Translations under genes and position numbers: made by a program
The notes under the pieces: generated by a model
What the model was told of the DNA's origin: nothing
The model's database searches: none
Seen by the model: only the letters and a program-made list of their open reading frames with translations
Shown here: one piece after another, positions 1 to 7,496 of the stretch
Layout: every line of letters starts with the position of its first letter
How positions within the stretch are numbered: position 1 is the stretch's first letter
From: Spirochaetia bacterium
Lineage (GTDB): Bacteria > Spirochaetota > Spirochaetia > Treponematales > Breznakiellaceae
Assembly: GCA_025997675.1 (NCBI GenBank)
Contig: BNUX01000027.1
Span: 1-31,777, forward strand
DNA: 31,777 bases
Direction of reading: 5' to 3'

Positions 1-795
1 GGCCGGTTTCAGATCATCAAAAAAGTGCAGAATACCTCGGCGGCGATTTTCTACAATATAAACCGCACTCCCCTGGACAGCCTCGCCGTCCGGGAAGCCA
101 TCGGTCACGCATTGGACCTACGCTCCATGGTCAATAATCTTCTCCCCGGTCTCGCCTCGCCCCCGGAAGGGTTCTTTTCCCCCGCTTACGGAGACTTGGT
201 AAACCCCAATGTCAGGAACCCCGCCTATGACCCGGCGCGGGCCAATGCCCTGCTCGAAAAGGAAGGCTGGGTGCGGTCGGGGAACGGCATACGGCAGAAG
301 GGCGGCAAGCCCCTCACCATTACCCTGAGCTACGGGGCGGGCAATTCCGAGGATGCGCTCCTGGCCCCGGTTATTCAGAACGCGCTGAAAGATGTGGGGA
401 TCGATCTCCGCCTCAATGCGATGGAAGGGGCGGCCCTTGACGACATCCAGGAAAATAAAAACTACGACATGATCCTTGTGGGGCAATCCTTTATCCCCAC
501 GGATGATCCCTCCTTTAATTACCGGCGGGGCTATTGGCACTCGGACAGTTACTATAAAATCTACAGTTCCGCAAAACTTGACGCCCTGATTGATGAACTG
601 GCCGTAACCATGGATACGTCAAAGCGTCGGGATGTACATTGGGCCATTCAAAAGGAAATTATGGATCATGCGCCAACCCTGATGGTATACCACCGGAATA
701 GTATCCGTATCGCCAAACACGGTATCAAAAACTTTGATATATCATCGGGCTGCTGGCACATAAACCGTGCGCTTAAGGATGCGTATTTCGAATAG
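1..795 (+). CDS. ABC importer substrate-binding protein, family 5 (nickel/peptide type), 5'-truncated
   Basis: The frame is open from base 1, so the gene starts before the window; about 264 C-terminal residues are seen. They match the C-terminal lobe of family 5 solute-binding proteins (NikA/DppA/OppA): a VREAIGHALDL helix near the start, an AYDPARANALLEKEGW segment, and a terminal part ending in a YHRNSIRIAKHGI-like stretch. Such proteins sit in the periplasm and deliver ligand to the permease pair encoded next. The stop codon overlaps the next start by one base, so this is the head of an operon. The substrate is inferred: the two ATPases downstream are short (about 240 aa) like NikD/NikE rather than the roughly 330-aa peptide-type ATPases, and the neighbourhood is rich in metal genes. 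Nickel, cobalt or a metallophore complex is therefore more likely than peptides, but the sequence does not prove it. Confidence 0.85.
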   Translation, partial: GRFQIIKKVQNTSAAIFYNINRTPLDSLAVREAIGHALDLRSMVNNLLPGLASPPEGFFSPAYGDLVNPNVRNPAYDPARANALLEKEGWVRSGNGIRQKGGKPLTITLSYGAGNSEDALLAPVIQNALKDVGIDLRLNAMEGAALDDIQENKNYDMILVGQSFIPTDDPSFNYRRGYWHSDSYYKIYSSAKLDALIDELAVTMDTSKRRDVHWAIQKEIMDHAPTLMVYHRNSIRIAKHGIKNFDISSGCWHINRALKDAYFE

Positions 796-1742
796 TGAAA
801 CGGTATATCCTTAAGCGACCAGCGGTCGCACGGCTATTTCAATTTGTGCCGGTGTTTTTTGGGGTGACGGCGCTGGTTTTCTTTCTCCTGCGCCTTGCCC
901 CGGGAGACGCCGCGTATATCATGTTACAAGACCGGGGGGTGGATATGTCCGCGGAATCACTGGCAAAGGCCCGTTCTGAATTGGGGCTTGATAAACCTGT
1001 CCTGGTACAGTACGGGAGCTGGCTTAAAGCGGTGTTGAAACTAGACCTCGGAAACTCCGTGATGACCCATGAACCGGTTCTCGCGGAGTTATCCCGGCGC
1101 TTCCGGATGACCCTCATGCTTACCCTGCCGGCTATGGCGCTGGTGGCGCTGCTGGCCTTTCCTTTAGGGGTGCTTTCCGCAGTGTATCAGGGAAAGATTT
1201 GGGATACTATTTGCAGAATTACTGCAATCGCAGCCATGTCGGTGCCCGCATTTTGTGCAGGATTACTGTGCATACTCCTTTTTTCCGTCCATTTAAAATG
1301 GCTCCCTTCCTTCGGCGCCGGAACCCCCGCCCACCTCGTGATGCCCTGCTTCGTACTGGCCATCGGTTCCGTCGCCCATTATACCCGGCTCATCCGGTCG
1401 GCGCTGCTTGAGGAACTGTCCAAAGAGTACGTCCGTACCGCCAGAGCGCGTGGGGTTAGTCCCGGAAACCTCATCTATGCCCACGCAATGAAAAACGCGC
1501 TTCTTCCGGTACTTACCTCACTGGGGATGAGCCTCGCTATGATGCTGGGCGGGGCGGCGGTGGTAGAAAAAGTGTTCAGTTGGCCGGGACTTGGCATGTA
1601 TCTGATTGATGCCGTTACCCGGCGGGACTACCCGGTGGTCCAGGGCTGTGTACTTCTCTATGCGTTTCTGTTCACCTTTGTGAATCTCGCGGTGGATATA
1701 CTCTGTATTGTGCTGGACCCCCGGGTAAGGAAGACGGGATGA
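795..1742 (+). CDS. ABC importer permease, NikB/DppB type
   Basis: 315 aa, the usual length for this family. An N-terminal membrane segment near residues 10-33 is followed by the periplasmic part with the family-typical LGLDKPVLVQYGSWL stretch, then about five more membrane helices. The cytoplasmic ATPase-contact loop is visible as the EYVRTARARGVSP motif (EAA loop) near residues 210-230. It forms the inner-membrane channel with the next gene product. The GTG start shares one base with the stop of the binding-protein gene, and the end overlaps the next gene by four bases (ATGA), so translation is coupled. Assignment as permease is firm; nickel specificity is inferred from context. Confidence 0.9.
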   Translation: MKRYILKRPAVARLFQFVPVFFGVTALVFFLLRLAPGDAAYIMLQDRGVDMSAESLAKARSELGLDKPVLVQYGSWLKAVLKLDLGNSVMTHEPVLAELSRRFRMTLMLTLPAMALVALLAFPLGVLSAVYQGKIWDTICRITAIAAMSVPAFCAGLLCILLFSVHLKWLPSFGAGTPAHLVMPCFVLAIGSVAHYTRLIRSALLEELSKEYVRTARARGVSPGNLIYAHAMKNALLPVLTSLGMSLAMMLGGAAVVEKVFSWPGLGMYLIDAVTRRDYPVVQGCVLLYAFLFTFVNLAVDILCIVLDPRVRKTG

Positions 1743-2566
1743 TACAAAAACTGCTTCGTAACCCTCTCTTTATAGCGGGAAGTCTCCTGGTATTTTTCTT
1801 TGCACTGGTGGTTATATTCGGTCCCCGGCTTAGCCCCCATGATCCCCTCAAAACAGACATCCGGAATATCCTCGCCAATCCCGGAAGGGACTATCCCCTG
1901 GGAACCGATAACCTGGGCCGGTGCATATTCTCCCGGCTTATCGCCGGGTCCAGGGCTACCCTGGGGACTGCCATTACGGTAGAGGCACTGATTCTAAGCA
2001 TGGGAACCCTCATCGGCGTTATTGCCGGATACCGGGGGGGCGTTATTGACGCAGTGGTACTGTCGATAATCGACATACTTCTTGCCTTCCCCAGCATCAT
2101 CCTCGCCCTGGTGATAGCGGGCATCCTGGGATCGGGGCTGACCAATCTGATGATCGCCATGGTTTCGGTGTACTGGGTGGAACATGCCCGTGTCGCCCGG
2201 AGCATATCCCGTTCGGTCCGGGAAAAAGAATTTGTGCTCTCCGCCCGTGCGTCCGGAAGCGGTCCCGTACGAATTATATGCCGCCATATCCTGCCCCACG
2301 TGCTGCCCAATATGCTTGTGTACGGGGCGCTCAATATGGCTTCCATCATCATCGGGATTTCATCAATGTCCTTTATCGGTCTTGGGGTCAAGCCACCGGT
2401 GCCGGAATGGGGGGCGCTGCTTTCGGAAGGACGGGGATACATGCGGGAAAATCCCCGGATGCTGATCGTAACCATCGCCTGCATTATGTTCTCGGCGGCT
2501 TGTTTTCAATTACTGGGCGAAAGCCTGCGGGATGCGTTGAATCCCCGGACCAGCCATTTACGGTGA
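1739..2566 (+). CDS. ABC importer permease, NikC/DppC type
   Basis: 275 aa. The N-terminal cytoplasmic tail and first helix (residues 10-28) are followed by the DPLKTD...NPGRDYPLGTDNLGR segment, a hallmark of DppC/NikC permeases (HPLGTDxxGRD-like). The EAA loop EFVLSARASGSGP lies near residue 165, and the DALNPR terminus is typical. It pairs with the preceding permease. It starts in an ATGA overlap and is followed after ten bases by the first ATPase gene. Confidence 0.9.
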   Translation: MIQKLLRNPLFIAGSLLVFFFALVVIFGPRLSPHDPLKTDIRNILANPGRDYPLGTDNLGRCIFSRLIAGSRATLGTAITVEALILSMGTLIGVIAGYRGGVIDAVVLSIIDILLAFPSIILALVIAGILGSGLTNLMIAMVSVYWVEHARVARSISRSVREKEFVLSARASGSGPVRIICRHILPHVLPNMLVYGALNMASIIIGISSMSFIGLGVKPPVPEWGALLSEGRGYMRENPRMLIVTIACIMFSAACFQLLGESLRDALNPRTSHLR

Positions 2567-2576
2567 GGGTGAGAAA

Positions 2577-3305
2577 TTGTTAGCGGCATATAATGTGCAT
2601 AAAACCTACCACAACGATGTTCACGCGGTACAGGGAGTATCGTTACGGATTGAGCGGGGCGCGGCGCTGGGACTGGTTGGTGAATCGGGTTGCGGAAAAT
2701 CGACCCTGGCGCGGCTCCTTTGTTGTCTGGAACGGTGCGACCAAGGGACGGTGGAACTTGACGGCGTAATCCGGAATACCCACGGTAAAGGCGGCGCAGG
2801 TTCACTGCGGGATTTTTATAAGCGGGTACAGATCATATTTCAGGATTCAAGCGGCTCCCTTGATCCCCGGCGAACCGTCCGGGAAACACTGGAGGAACCG
2901 CTTGATAACTACCAACGCCTATCCCGAACAGAAAAACAGCGAAACATCAGGGAACTCCTTGAGCGGGTTGGTCTTCCCGGTGAAAAGGCCAAACGCTATC
3001 CCCATGAACTTTCCGGCGGGCAGCGTCAGCGGGTGGTGATTGCCCGTGCCCTGGCGGTAAATCCTGAGTACCTTATCTGTGACGAGCCCGTATCCAGCCT
3101 TGACCCGGAAAGCCGGGACAAAATAGCGGGGCTGCTTTGCGACCTTGTGAGGTCGCCTAGTTTACGGGAACAAAACCGGATAGGGTGTCTCTTTATTTCC
3201 CACGATCCTGAACTCACCGCACGAATGACCGATAGTGTCCTGGTTATGTCAGCCGGAAAAATCCTTGAAGCGGGTTACGAGCAATGCTTACCGTATCCGG
3301 CCTGA
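2577..3305 (+). CDS. ABC importer ATPase, NikE/DppF type
   Basis: 242 aa ATP-binding subunit. Walker A GESGCGKST lies near residues 35-43, signature LSGGQRQR near 141-148, and Walker B YLICDEPVSSLD near 160-171, with the H-loop at FISHDPE. The TTG start at 2577 is chosen because a GAGGGTGAG ribosome binding site lies just upstream and the protein lines up with the family from residue 2. It is shorter than peptide-type ATPases and lacks their long C-terminal extension, which favours the nickel subgroup. Its end overlaps the next ATPase gene by 22 bases. Confidence 0.88.
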   Translation: MLAAYNVHKTYHNDVHAVQGVSLRIERGAALGLVGESGCGKSTLARLLCCLERCDQGTVELDGVIRNTHGKGGAGSLRDFYKRVQIIFQDSSGSLDPRRTVRETLEEPLDNYQRLSRTEKQRNIRELLERVGLPGEKAKRYPHELSGGQRQRVVIARALAVNPEYLICDEPVSSLDPESRDKIAGLLCDLVRSPSLREQNRIGCLFISHDPELTARMTDSVLVMSAGKILEAGYEQCLPYPA

Positions 3306-4009
3306 CCATCAGTTTTCCCGGTCCCCCCGGAGATTCCCTTGAACCGGTGCGTGACTTCAGCCTTACCCTCCACCGGGGTGAAACCCTGGGATTGGCCGGT
3401 CCATCCGGGTGCGGCAAAACGGTTTTCTGTACGGCCCTCATCGGTTTATTGGAACGGCCGGGGTATATCAAAAACGGGATCATCCGCTATCTTCCGGACA
3501 CGGCAACGACCGAAGAGCAAATTCTGGATTTGACGGCTTTACGTGAAAAAGAATGGCGGCGTATTCGTGGTAAAGAAATTTCCATGATCTTTCAAAACCC
3601 TGCGCAGTCCCTGAATCACGCCCGGACTATCGGGAGTCAATTCATCGAAGCTATCCGCGCCCACCGTTCTGATGCGGATAAAAGAACCTGTATCGCAATG
3701 GCAGAGGCTATGCTGGAAAACGCCATATTGGTGGAACCTAAAAAGATTATGGCTTCCTATCCCTTTGAACTCTCAGGCGGTATGTGCCAGCGGGTGATGA
3801 TCGCCATGGCTCTGGTACACAAGCCCGCGCTCCTCATCGCCGATGAGCCGACCACCGCCCTTGATACAAAAAATCAGGACCGGATTTTACAGCTCCTTGT
3901 GCGAATCCGGGAAACCTGTCATACGGCGATATTATTTGTTTCACACGATGAAAAGGTCGTTGCCGAGATTGCGGGTAGAAGAATTACTATGCCGCTCCCC
4001 CAAACGTAG
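3284..4009 (+). CDS. ABC importer ATPase, NikD/DppD type
   Basis: 241 aa second ATP-binding subunit. Walker A GPSGCGKT near residues 38-45, signature LSGGMCQR near 165, Walker [13 protein letters not shown] near 185, H-loop FVSHDEK. The two ATPases form the heterodimer that drives the permeases. It is the last gene of the importer operon; its final 69 bases are overlapped tail-to-tail by the convergent cysteine desulfurase gene. The C-terminus is short, again as in NikD. Confidence 0.88.
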   Translation: MLTVSGLTISFPGPPGDSLEPVRDFSLTLHRGETLGLAGPSGCGKTVFCTALIGLLERPGYIKNGIIRYLPDTATTEEQILDLTALREKEWRRIRGKEISMIFQNPAQSLNHARTIGSQFIEAIRAHRSDADKRTCIAMAEAMLENAILVEPKKIMASYPFELSGGMCQRVMIAMALVHKPALLIADEPTTALDTKNQDRILQLLVRIRETCHTAILFVSHDEKVVAEIAGRRITMPLPQT

Positions 4010-5140
4010 TTCCTCAATTATTGCGGGCATCTTATTTATGATAACATCAATTTCTTCTTCTGTATTATATTCAGAAAGTGAAATCCGTAATGCACTCCGT
4101 GCAATTTTATCATCATAACCCAATGCGGTTAATACATGAGACGCTTCTTTTGACGATGCTGAACAAGCCGACCCTGAACTTGCACAAATTCCCGCTTCAT
4201 TTAAATTGTTTACTAAAAACACGCTTTCCTTGATTCCGTCAAAAACAAATGAAGCAAGCCCCGGCAGCCGGTTTACCGGATCGCCGGTTAGGTAGGCGCC
4301 GGGGATTTTGAGTATATTCTCAATAAGTTTATCCCTATTTGCCGTAATTTTTTTTATTTTTTCCGGCATATCCTCTGTTGCTTCCCCGATTGCCGAAGCC
4401 ATTCCCACTATGCCGGGGATGTTTTCAGTTCCGGAACGATAGCCTTTTTCTTGTCCGCCACCGGTTAAATACGGCGGCAGCTTACATTGCAGCTTTACAT
4501 AGAGTGCACCAACGCCTTTAGGTCCGTGAAATTTATGTGCGGACATTGACAGTAAGTCAACCCCCAATTCGTGCACCTTAATTGGCAAATGAGCAACTGC
4601 CTGAACAGCATCGGTATGAAATACAATACCGTGCTCATGTGCAACCGTACAAAGTTCTTTTATGGGCAATACGGTCCCAACAACATTATTAGCCATCATA
4701 ATGCTGATAAAAATGGTGTCATCACGAATAGCCTTTTTTAGTTGTTCTGCGGTGATTTGCCCGTATTTATCAGGATTCAACAGAGTAACTTCATACCCTT
4801 GCTTTTGCAGTTTTTCCAAGGTCCGTAAAACGGCATTATGTTCAATTGCGCTTGAAATAATATGGTTCCCTTTACTCTTTTTTGTTTCACCGATACTATG
4901 AATTGCCCAATTATCACTTTCAGATCCGCCTGAAGTAAAATAAAGTTCATTATTCAATGCGCCAATTGCCGTTGCGGCCATACGGCGGGAATCTTCCAAC
5001 GCTTTTTTTGCTTCCTGTCCATAGCGGTAAATCGCCGATGGATTGCCAAAGTTTTCCCTAAAATAGGGCATCATTGCCGCTAATGCTTTTTCTGAAACGG
5101 GGGTAGTCGCAGAATTATCTACATAAATTCTTTTTTCCAT
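3941..5140 (-). CDS. Cysteine desulfurase, NifS/IscS family
   Basis: 399 aa PLP enzyme that takes sulfur from cysteine for Fe-S cluster or other thio-cofactor assembly. The PLP lysine is K203 in the SAHKFHGPKG motif and the catalytic cysteine is C326 in GSACSASS. The short loop and SSGSACS form are of the NifS/IscS (group I) type. The start at 5140 has an AAAGGAG site seven bases upstream; the open frame runs 30 codons further up, but that part crosses the gene's own promoter and is unlike the family. The last roughly 20 residues are encoded antisense to the end of the nickel-type ATPase gene and look like an accidental extension. The gene is visibly more AT-rich than the importer genes it faces, so it may have a different history. 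No IscU-like scaffold gene is in the window. Confidence 0.9.
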   Translation of the reverse strand: MEKRIYVDNSATTPVSEKALAAMMPYFRENFGNPSAIYRYGQEAKKALEDSRRMAATAIGALNNELYFTSGGSESDNWAIHSIGETKKSKGNHIISSAIEHNAVLRTLEKLQKQGYEVTLLNPDKYGQITAEQLKKAIRDDTIFISIMMANNVVGTVLPIKELCTVAHEHGIVFHTDAVQAVAHLPIKVHELGVDLLSMSAHKFHGPKGVGALYVKLQCKLPPYLTGGGQEKGYRSGTENIPGIVGMASAIGEATEDMPEKIKKITANRDKLIENILKIPGAYLTGDPVNRLPGLASFVFDGIKESVFLVNNLNEAGICASSGSACSASSKEASHVLTALGYDDKIARSALRISLSEYNTEEEIDVIINKMPAIIEELRLGERHSNSSTRNLGNDLFIV

Positions 5141-5159
5141 ACTATATGCTCCTTTTGTT

Positions 5160-5188
5160 TTTTTACAATATTCAGATAGTTTTGTCAA
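5160..5188 (-). promoter_or_regulatory. Promoter for the cysteine desulfurase gene
   Basis: On the minus strand a perfect TTGACA (5183-5188) is followed after 17 bases by TAAAAA (5160-5165, 4 of 6 bases of TATAAT). It lies in the 94-base gap after the methyltransferase gene, so the desulfurase can be transcribed on its own as well as by read-through. Confidence 0.55.
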
Positions 5189-5234
5189 TAAATATAAGAT
5201 ACCGGGCGAGAGAAAAGCCCCTGCCGCCATCCCG

Positions 5235-6083
5235 CTACCCTGTCCTGCTCACCGTGGCCTGACACATGGGCCAGGAAAGGCGCATACTTACATTCGTGGT
5301 AACAAGCATCCGTTTCCCTTCCAGGTGGTAAAGCTTTTTCTGTAGGTAATCCTCCAGAACCTTTCGCTGTTCCGGTTCCTTTGCGTCATAGCGGCCGGCA
5401 TAGGTCTCCAGGGCGTGTTCAAAGGAATCATACACGATTTTACGCTGATGCCGCAGAACCTTAACGTCCGGGTATATGCCCATGGAATACAGGAGGTTAA
5501 AAATAATGTTGCTTTCCGGGACAGGGTAAAAGGGCTTGTGGTGCAGCAGAGGCCAGATGTCCATTGACTCCTGATCCCAGCTCTGGATTCCCGCGTGCCA
5601 GAAGATAACGATGGTCCCCAGGGTTACCGCCATCATTTTTTCAATACTTGCTTTGAGATCGATCATCCCCATGGAAAAGGACGCGAAGGTAAGATCATAG
5701 GGGGGCCGCAGTTCTTCTATGTCAATATCATCCCACTTCTTGTTGATAAAAAGGATATTGTCCATATTTTCAAGGGAAATCTGCTCCCGTAACACCGCAG
5801 CCATACCCGGCGCGGGCTCCACCGCCGTAAGGTGGCCGGCGATCTTCGCTACCGGTATGGCGATATTTCCCGGCCCGGCGCCTATGTCCAGAACCCGCCC
5901 GCCCGGCTGTATCATGGAACAAATATCGGCGACACGTCCCGTTGCTGCAGGGCTCCGCAGTGAATGGTGAAAATATTCCTTTGCGCGTTCCTTATCCTCC
6001 CAGGAATGCCAACATTCACCGCCGCGGCCTGAATCAATATTTTGCCATTGGGCATCTATCCAGAGCTTATTCCAGTCAACCAT
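5235..6083 (-). CDS. Class I SAM-dependent methyltransferase, substrate unknown
   Basis: 282 aa. The SAM-binding motif I is seen as VLDIGAGPGNIAIPVAK near residues 65-81, followed by an acidic residue in LTAVEPAPGM (motif II), so the Rossmann fold is clear. The rest of the protein, rich in Trp, His and Tyr, carries no motif that tells me the substrate. The ATG at 6083 has a CGGAGGT ribosome binding site. It is the first gene after a 280-base structured leader with two terminators, which implies strong control of its expression. Its position between a nickel-type importer and a desulfurase suggests a role in metal or cofactor metabolism, for example making a metal ligand, but that is inference. 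Confidence 0.8.
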   Translation of the reverse strand: MVDWNKLWIDAQWQNIDSGRGGECWHSWEDKERAKEYFHHSLRSPAATGRVADICSMIQPGGRVLDIGAGPGNIAIPVAKIAGHLTAVEPAPGMAAVLREQISLENMDNILFINKKWDDIDIEELRPPYDLTFASFSMGMIDLKASIEKMMAVTLGTIVIFWHAGIQSWDQESMDIWPLLHHKPFYPVPESNIIFNLLYSMGIYPDVKVLRHQRKIVYDSFEHALETYAGRYDAKEPEQRKVLEDYLQKKLYHLEGKRMLVTTNVSMRLSWPMCQATVSRTG

Positions 6084-6111
6084 AGTACCTCCGTAAACAA
6101 ATAAAAATCAG

Positions 6112-6157
6112 AAAAAAGACGCCCCTGCCGCAGAGAAGGATTTACGGCAGAGACGAC
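6112..6157 (-). terminator. Second intrinsic terminator in the methyltransferase leader
   Basis: Read on the minus strand, arms around CTGCCG (6145-6150) and CGGCAG (6125-6130), extended by G-U and G-C pairs on both sides, enclose about 14 bases and end in a run of six T (6112-6117). It lies 30 bases before the methyltransferase start, so it would act as an attenuator rather than as an end of an upstream gene, since none lies on this strand nearby. Confidence 0.6.
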
Positions 6158-6219
6158 CCAGGCTGCGCGCCGTCCCCGGATGGCGGTCACAGGGACAAGC
6201 GCTTGGCCATATTTTTAAA

Positions 6220-6257
6220 TCATTCATATAGTCTCATCGGTCTTCTCCTTAAGACCG
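6220..6257 (-). promoter_or_regulatory. Possible leader peptide with its ribosome binding site in a hairpin loop
   Basis: On the minus strand, a perfect 7-bp hairpin (arms CGGTCTT and AAGACCG, 6238-6257) shows the six loop bases AAGGAG, a full Shine-Dalgarno core. It is followed directly by ATG and four more codons (M R L Y E) and TGA (6220-6237). It lies between the two terminators of the methyltransferase leader. Translation or stalling here could affect folding of the downstream terminator. So short a frame can arise by chance; the looped ribosome binding site is the reason to list it. Confidence 0.3.
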
Positions 6258-6259
6258 TA

Positions 6260-6366
6260 TCACCCGATAAAAAAGCCCGACACCCCTCCCCCCGTATAGG
6301 TGAAAGAGAAGAATCGGGCTTCATGCCGTCTAAGTGCGGGATCCATGTCCCGCCGTATTCGATATA
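6260..6366 (-). promoter_or_regulatory. Structured 5' leader of the methyltransferase transcript (leader A), with terminator
   Basis: Read on the minus strand from the predicted start near 6366: hairpin with arms GCGGGA/TCCCGC and loop CATGGA (6336-6353), then hairpin GGC/GCC with loop ATGAA (6317-6327). The 3' arm of that hairpin overlaps the first arm of an intrinsic terminator (AAGCCCGA 6314-6321 pairing with TCGGGCTT 6273-6280, then a T run). The small hairpin and the terminator cannot form together, which is the layout of a transcription-attenuation switch. More than 40 bases are shared with the leader of the nikK operon (16688-16769). I see no match to the cobalamin or NiCo riboswitch consensus. 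Confidence 0.6.
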
Positions 6367-6371
6367 TTTTA

Positions 6372-6400
6372 TTTATACACCAGGATTTTCTGTTTGTCAA
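6372..6400 (-). promoter_or_regulatory. Promoter for the methyltransferase transcript
   Basis: Minus-strand TTGACA (6395-6400), 17-base spacer, TATAAA (6372-6377): a near-consensus sigma70-type promoter. The start of transcription would fall near 6366, at the beginning of leader A. It is divergent from the promoter at 6433-6461. Confidence 0.75.
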
Positions 6401-6432
6401 TAAAAATTTATCGAATTTCTCCAATTTGGCAC

Positions 6433-6461
6433 TTGACATTTTTTTCATCCTAAGACAAAAT
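6433..6461 (+). promoter_or_regulatory. Promoter for the His-rich/DUF3842 transcript
   Basis: TTGACA (6433-6438) and CAAAAT (6456-6461, 4 of 6) at 17 bases. A better-looking GATAAT (6462-6467) is 23 bases away and so too far. The predicted start near 6468 places the leader hairpins at the very 5' end of the RNA, as in the other three leaders. Confidence 0.5.
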
Positions 6462-6467
6462 GATAAT

Positions 6468-6572
6468 ACCGTTGGGCATGAAGCCCTGCGTCTGAAAGTG
6501 AACTTTCAAATCAGGAAACCCATGAAGGGCAAACGCCACCTTTGATTTTTATCGGGGTGAAATTTTTTGGAG
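6468..6572 (+). promoter_or_regulatory. Structured 5' leader of the His-rich/DUF3842 transcript (leader D)
   Basis: Three hairpins in a row: GGGC/GCCC with loop ATGAA (6474-6486), TGAAAG/CTTTCA with loop TGAA (6493-6508), and CCC/GGG with loop ATGAA (6519-6529). GCG (6488-6490) and CGC (6534-6536) could close the last two into a branched fold. GCCC of the first hairpin and GGGC at 6527-6530 could also pair with each other, giving an alternative. No T-run terminator follows, so any control would act on translation or RNA stability. Confidence 0.5.
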
Positions 6573-6578
6573 GTTAGT

Positions 6579-6893
6579 ATGCACGACGGAGAACATGTCC
6601 ACGAACACACCCACGATGGTTTACACCATCACGAACACACCGACGGTTGCGGTAGTGATCACGCCCACGGGCATCACCATGAGTTTACCGGTCAAGCCGA
6701 CACGGCTCAAATCAAACACATCCTGGGCTATATGCTTGCCCATAACAGGGAACACGCGTCTGAACTAAGCGGAATGTCGGTAAAGCTGCGCGAATCAGGG
6801 CGGGTCGAAGCGGCGGACACCCTGGACGAAGGGGTCAAACTGATGAATTCGGCTAATGAGAAACTGGCGCTCACGCTTACTCACATACCGTAA
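6579..6893 (+). CDS. Small His-rich putative metal-binding protein
   Basis: 104 aa. The first about 38 residues hold many histidines with Asp and Glu and one Cys, arranged in HxH, HHH and HGH groups; the rest is a predicted helical domain of about 65 residues without histidine clusters (DTAQIKHILGYMLAHNREH onwards). No signal peptide, so it is cytoplasmic. The ATG at 6579 is preceded by GGAGG at 6569-6573; the frame is open from a TTG at 6567, but that overlaps the ribosome binding site. His-rich tails of this sort bind Ni, Co or Zn, as in HypB or UreE. The helical domain recalls small proteins found beside DUF3842 genes in anaerobes. A storage or delivery role is inferred from composition and from the metal importers on both sides. 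Confidence 0.8.
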   Translation: MHDGEHVHEHTHDGLHHHEHTDGCGSDHAHGHHHEFTGQADTAQIKHILGYMLAHNREHASELSGMSVKLRESGRVEAADTLDEGVKLMNSANEKLALTLTHIP

Positions 6894-6921
6894 AAAACGT
6901 CAAACCAATTGACGGGTTTTA
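6891..6921 (+). promoter_or_regulatory. Hairpin between the His-rich and DUF3842 genes
   Basis: Perfect arms CGTCAA (6898-6903) and TTGACG (6909-6914) with outer TAAAA/TTTTA pairing; it begins at the stop codon of the first gene and ends four bases before the GTG of the next, covering the region where its ribosome binding site would be. It could lower translation of the second gene or act as a weak terminator (GGTTTT follows). Confidence 0.4.
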
Positions 6922-6924
6922 CTT

Positions 6925-7338
6925 GTGGCACAAACGATAGTCGTTATTGACGGAATGGGCGGCGGAATAGGCGTTCAATTAATCGAAAAGCTGCGGGAAG
7001 CGGGAATCAATAATGAAATCGTGGCATTAGGTACTAATTCAGCAGCTACAGAGCGAATGATGAAAGCCGGAGCCAATCGCGGGGCAACCGGAGAAAACGC
7101 CATTAAAGTTTCTGTTCGCAGTGCGGATTATATTCTCGGTCCTATTGGGATAGTTATCCCTAATAGTATGCTGGGTGAAATTACCCCATCAATGGCGGAG
7201 GCAATTCTTAGCGCTGATGCAAAGAGGATTATCGTGCCACTGCAGCAAAGTCATTTTTTTCTTGCCGGTTGCGAATACAACCCCATAAATAAAACGATTG
7301 ATCTTGCGGTGGAAGCGATAAAGCAATTCTGCCATTGA
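6925..7338 (+). CDS. DUF3842 family protein
   Basis: 137 aa, the usual length. The N-terminus IVVIDGMGGGIGVQLIEKL has the look of a Rossmann-like beta strand, Gly-rich loop and helix, followed by the conserved ALGTNSAATERMMKAGANRGATGENAI region and the GPIGIVIPNSMLGEITPSMA motif that mark DUF3842. No membrane segment or signal. The family has no established function that I know of; the Gly-rich loop suggests nucleotide or cofactor binding. The GTG start is fixed by the family N-terminus; no good ribosome binding site is seen, and a hairpin covers that place. It follows the His-rich protein gene by 31 bases, so both very likely belong to one transcript and one process. Confidence 0.85.
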   Translation: MAQTIVVIDGMGGGIGVQLIEKLREAGINNEIVALGTNSAATERMMKAGANRGATGENAIKVSVRSADYILGPIGIVIPNSMLGEITPSMAEAILSADAKRIIVPLQQSHFFLAGCEYNPINKTIDLAVEAIKQFCH

Positions 7339-7496
7339 TACTGACAACTTACCCAGTATTATCGAAAAACGGCGGGCTTTCGTGGCGCCCTCCGCATATA
7401 ACCTACAACCGGCGGCCCTTAAAAAAGCCCGGCGGTCCGGTCAACGGCTTAGGGACCTGGTGGTCTCGAGTCTCCCAGGATACTACCAAATGTTAA
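7339..7496. other. Non-coding stretch before the repeat array
   Basis: No gene is seen. There is a small inverted repeat ATACTG/CAGTAT (7338-7362) just after the DUF3842 stop, not followed by a T run, and several GC-rich short inverted repeats. Nothing else is recognised. Confidence 0.5.

Noticed and set aside
6336..6353. CsrA site (GGA in a hairpin loop)
   Set aside because: Only one of the four leaders has GGA in the loop, and the loop lies far from the ribosome binding site.
6427..6445. Sigma54 promoter (TGGCAC) before the His-rich gene
   Set aside because: The -12 element TTGC is missing at the required distance, and TTGACA at 6433 gives a better sigma70-type reading.
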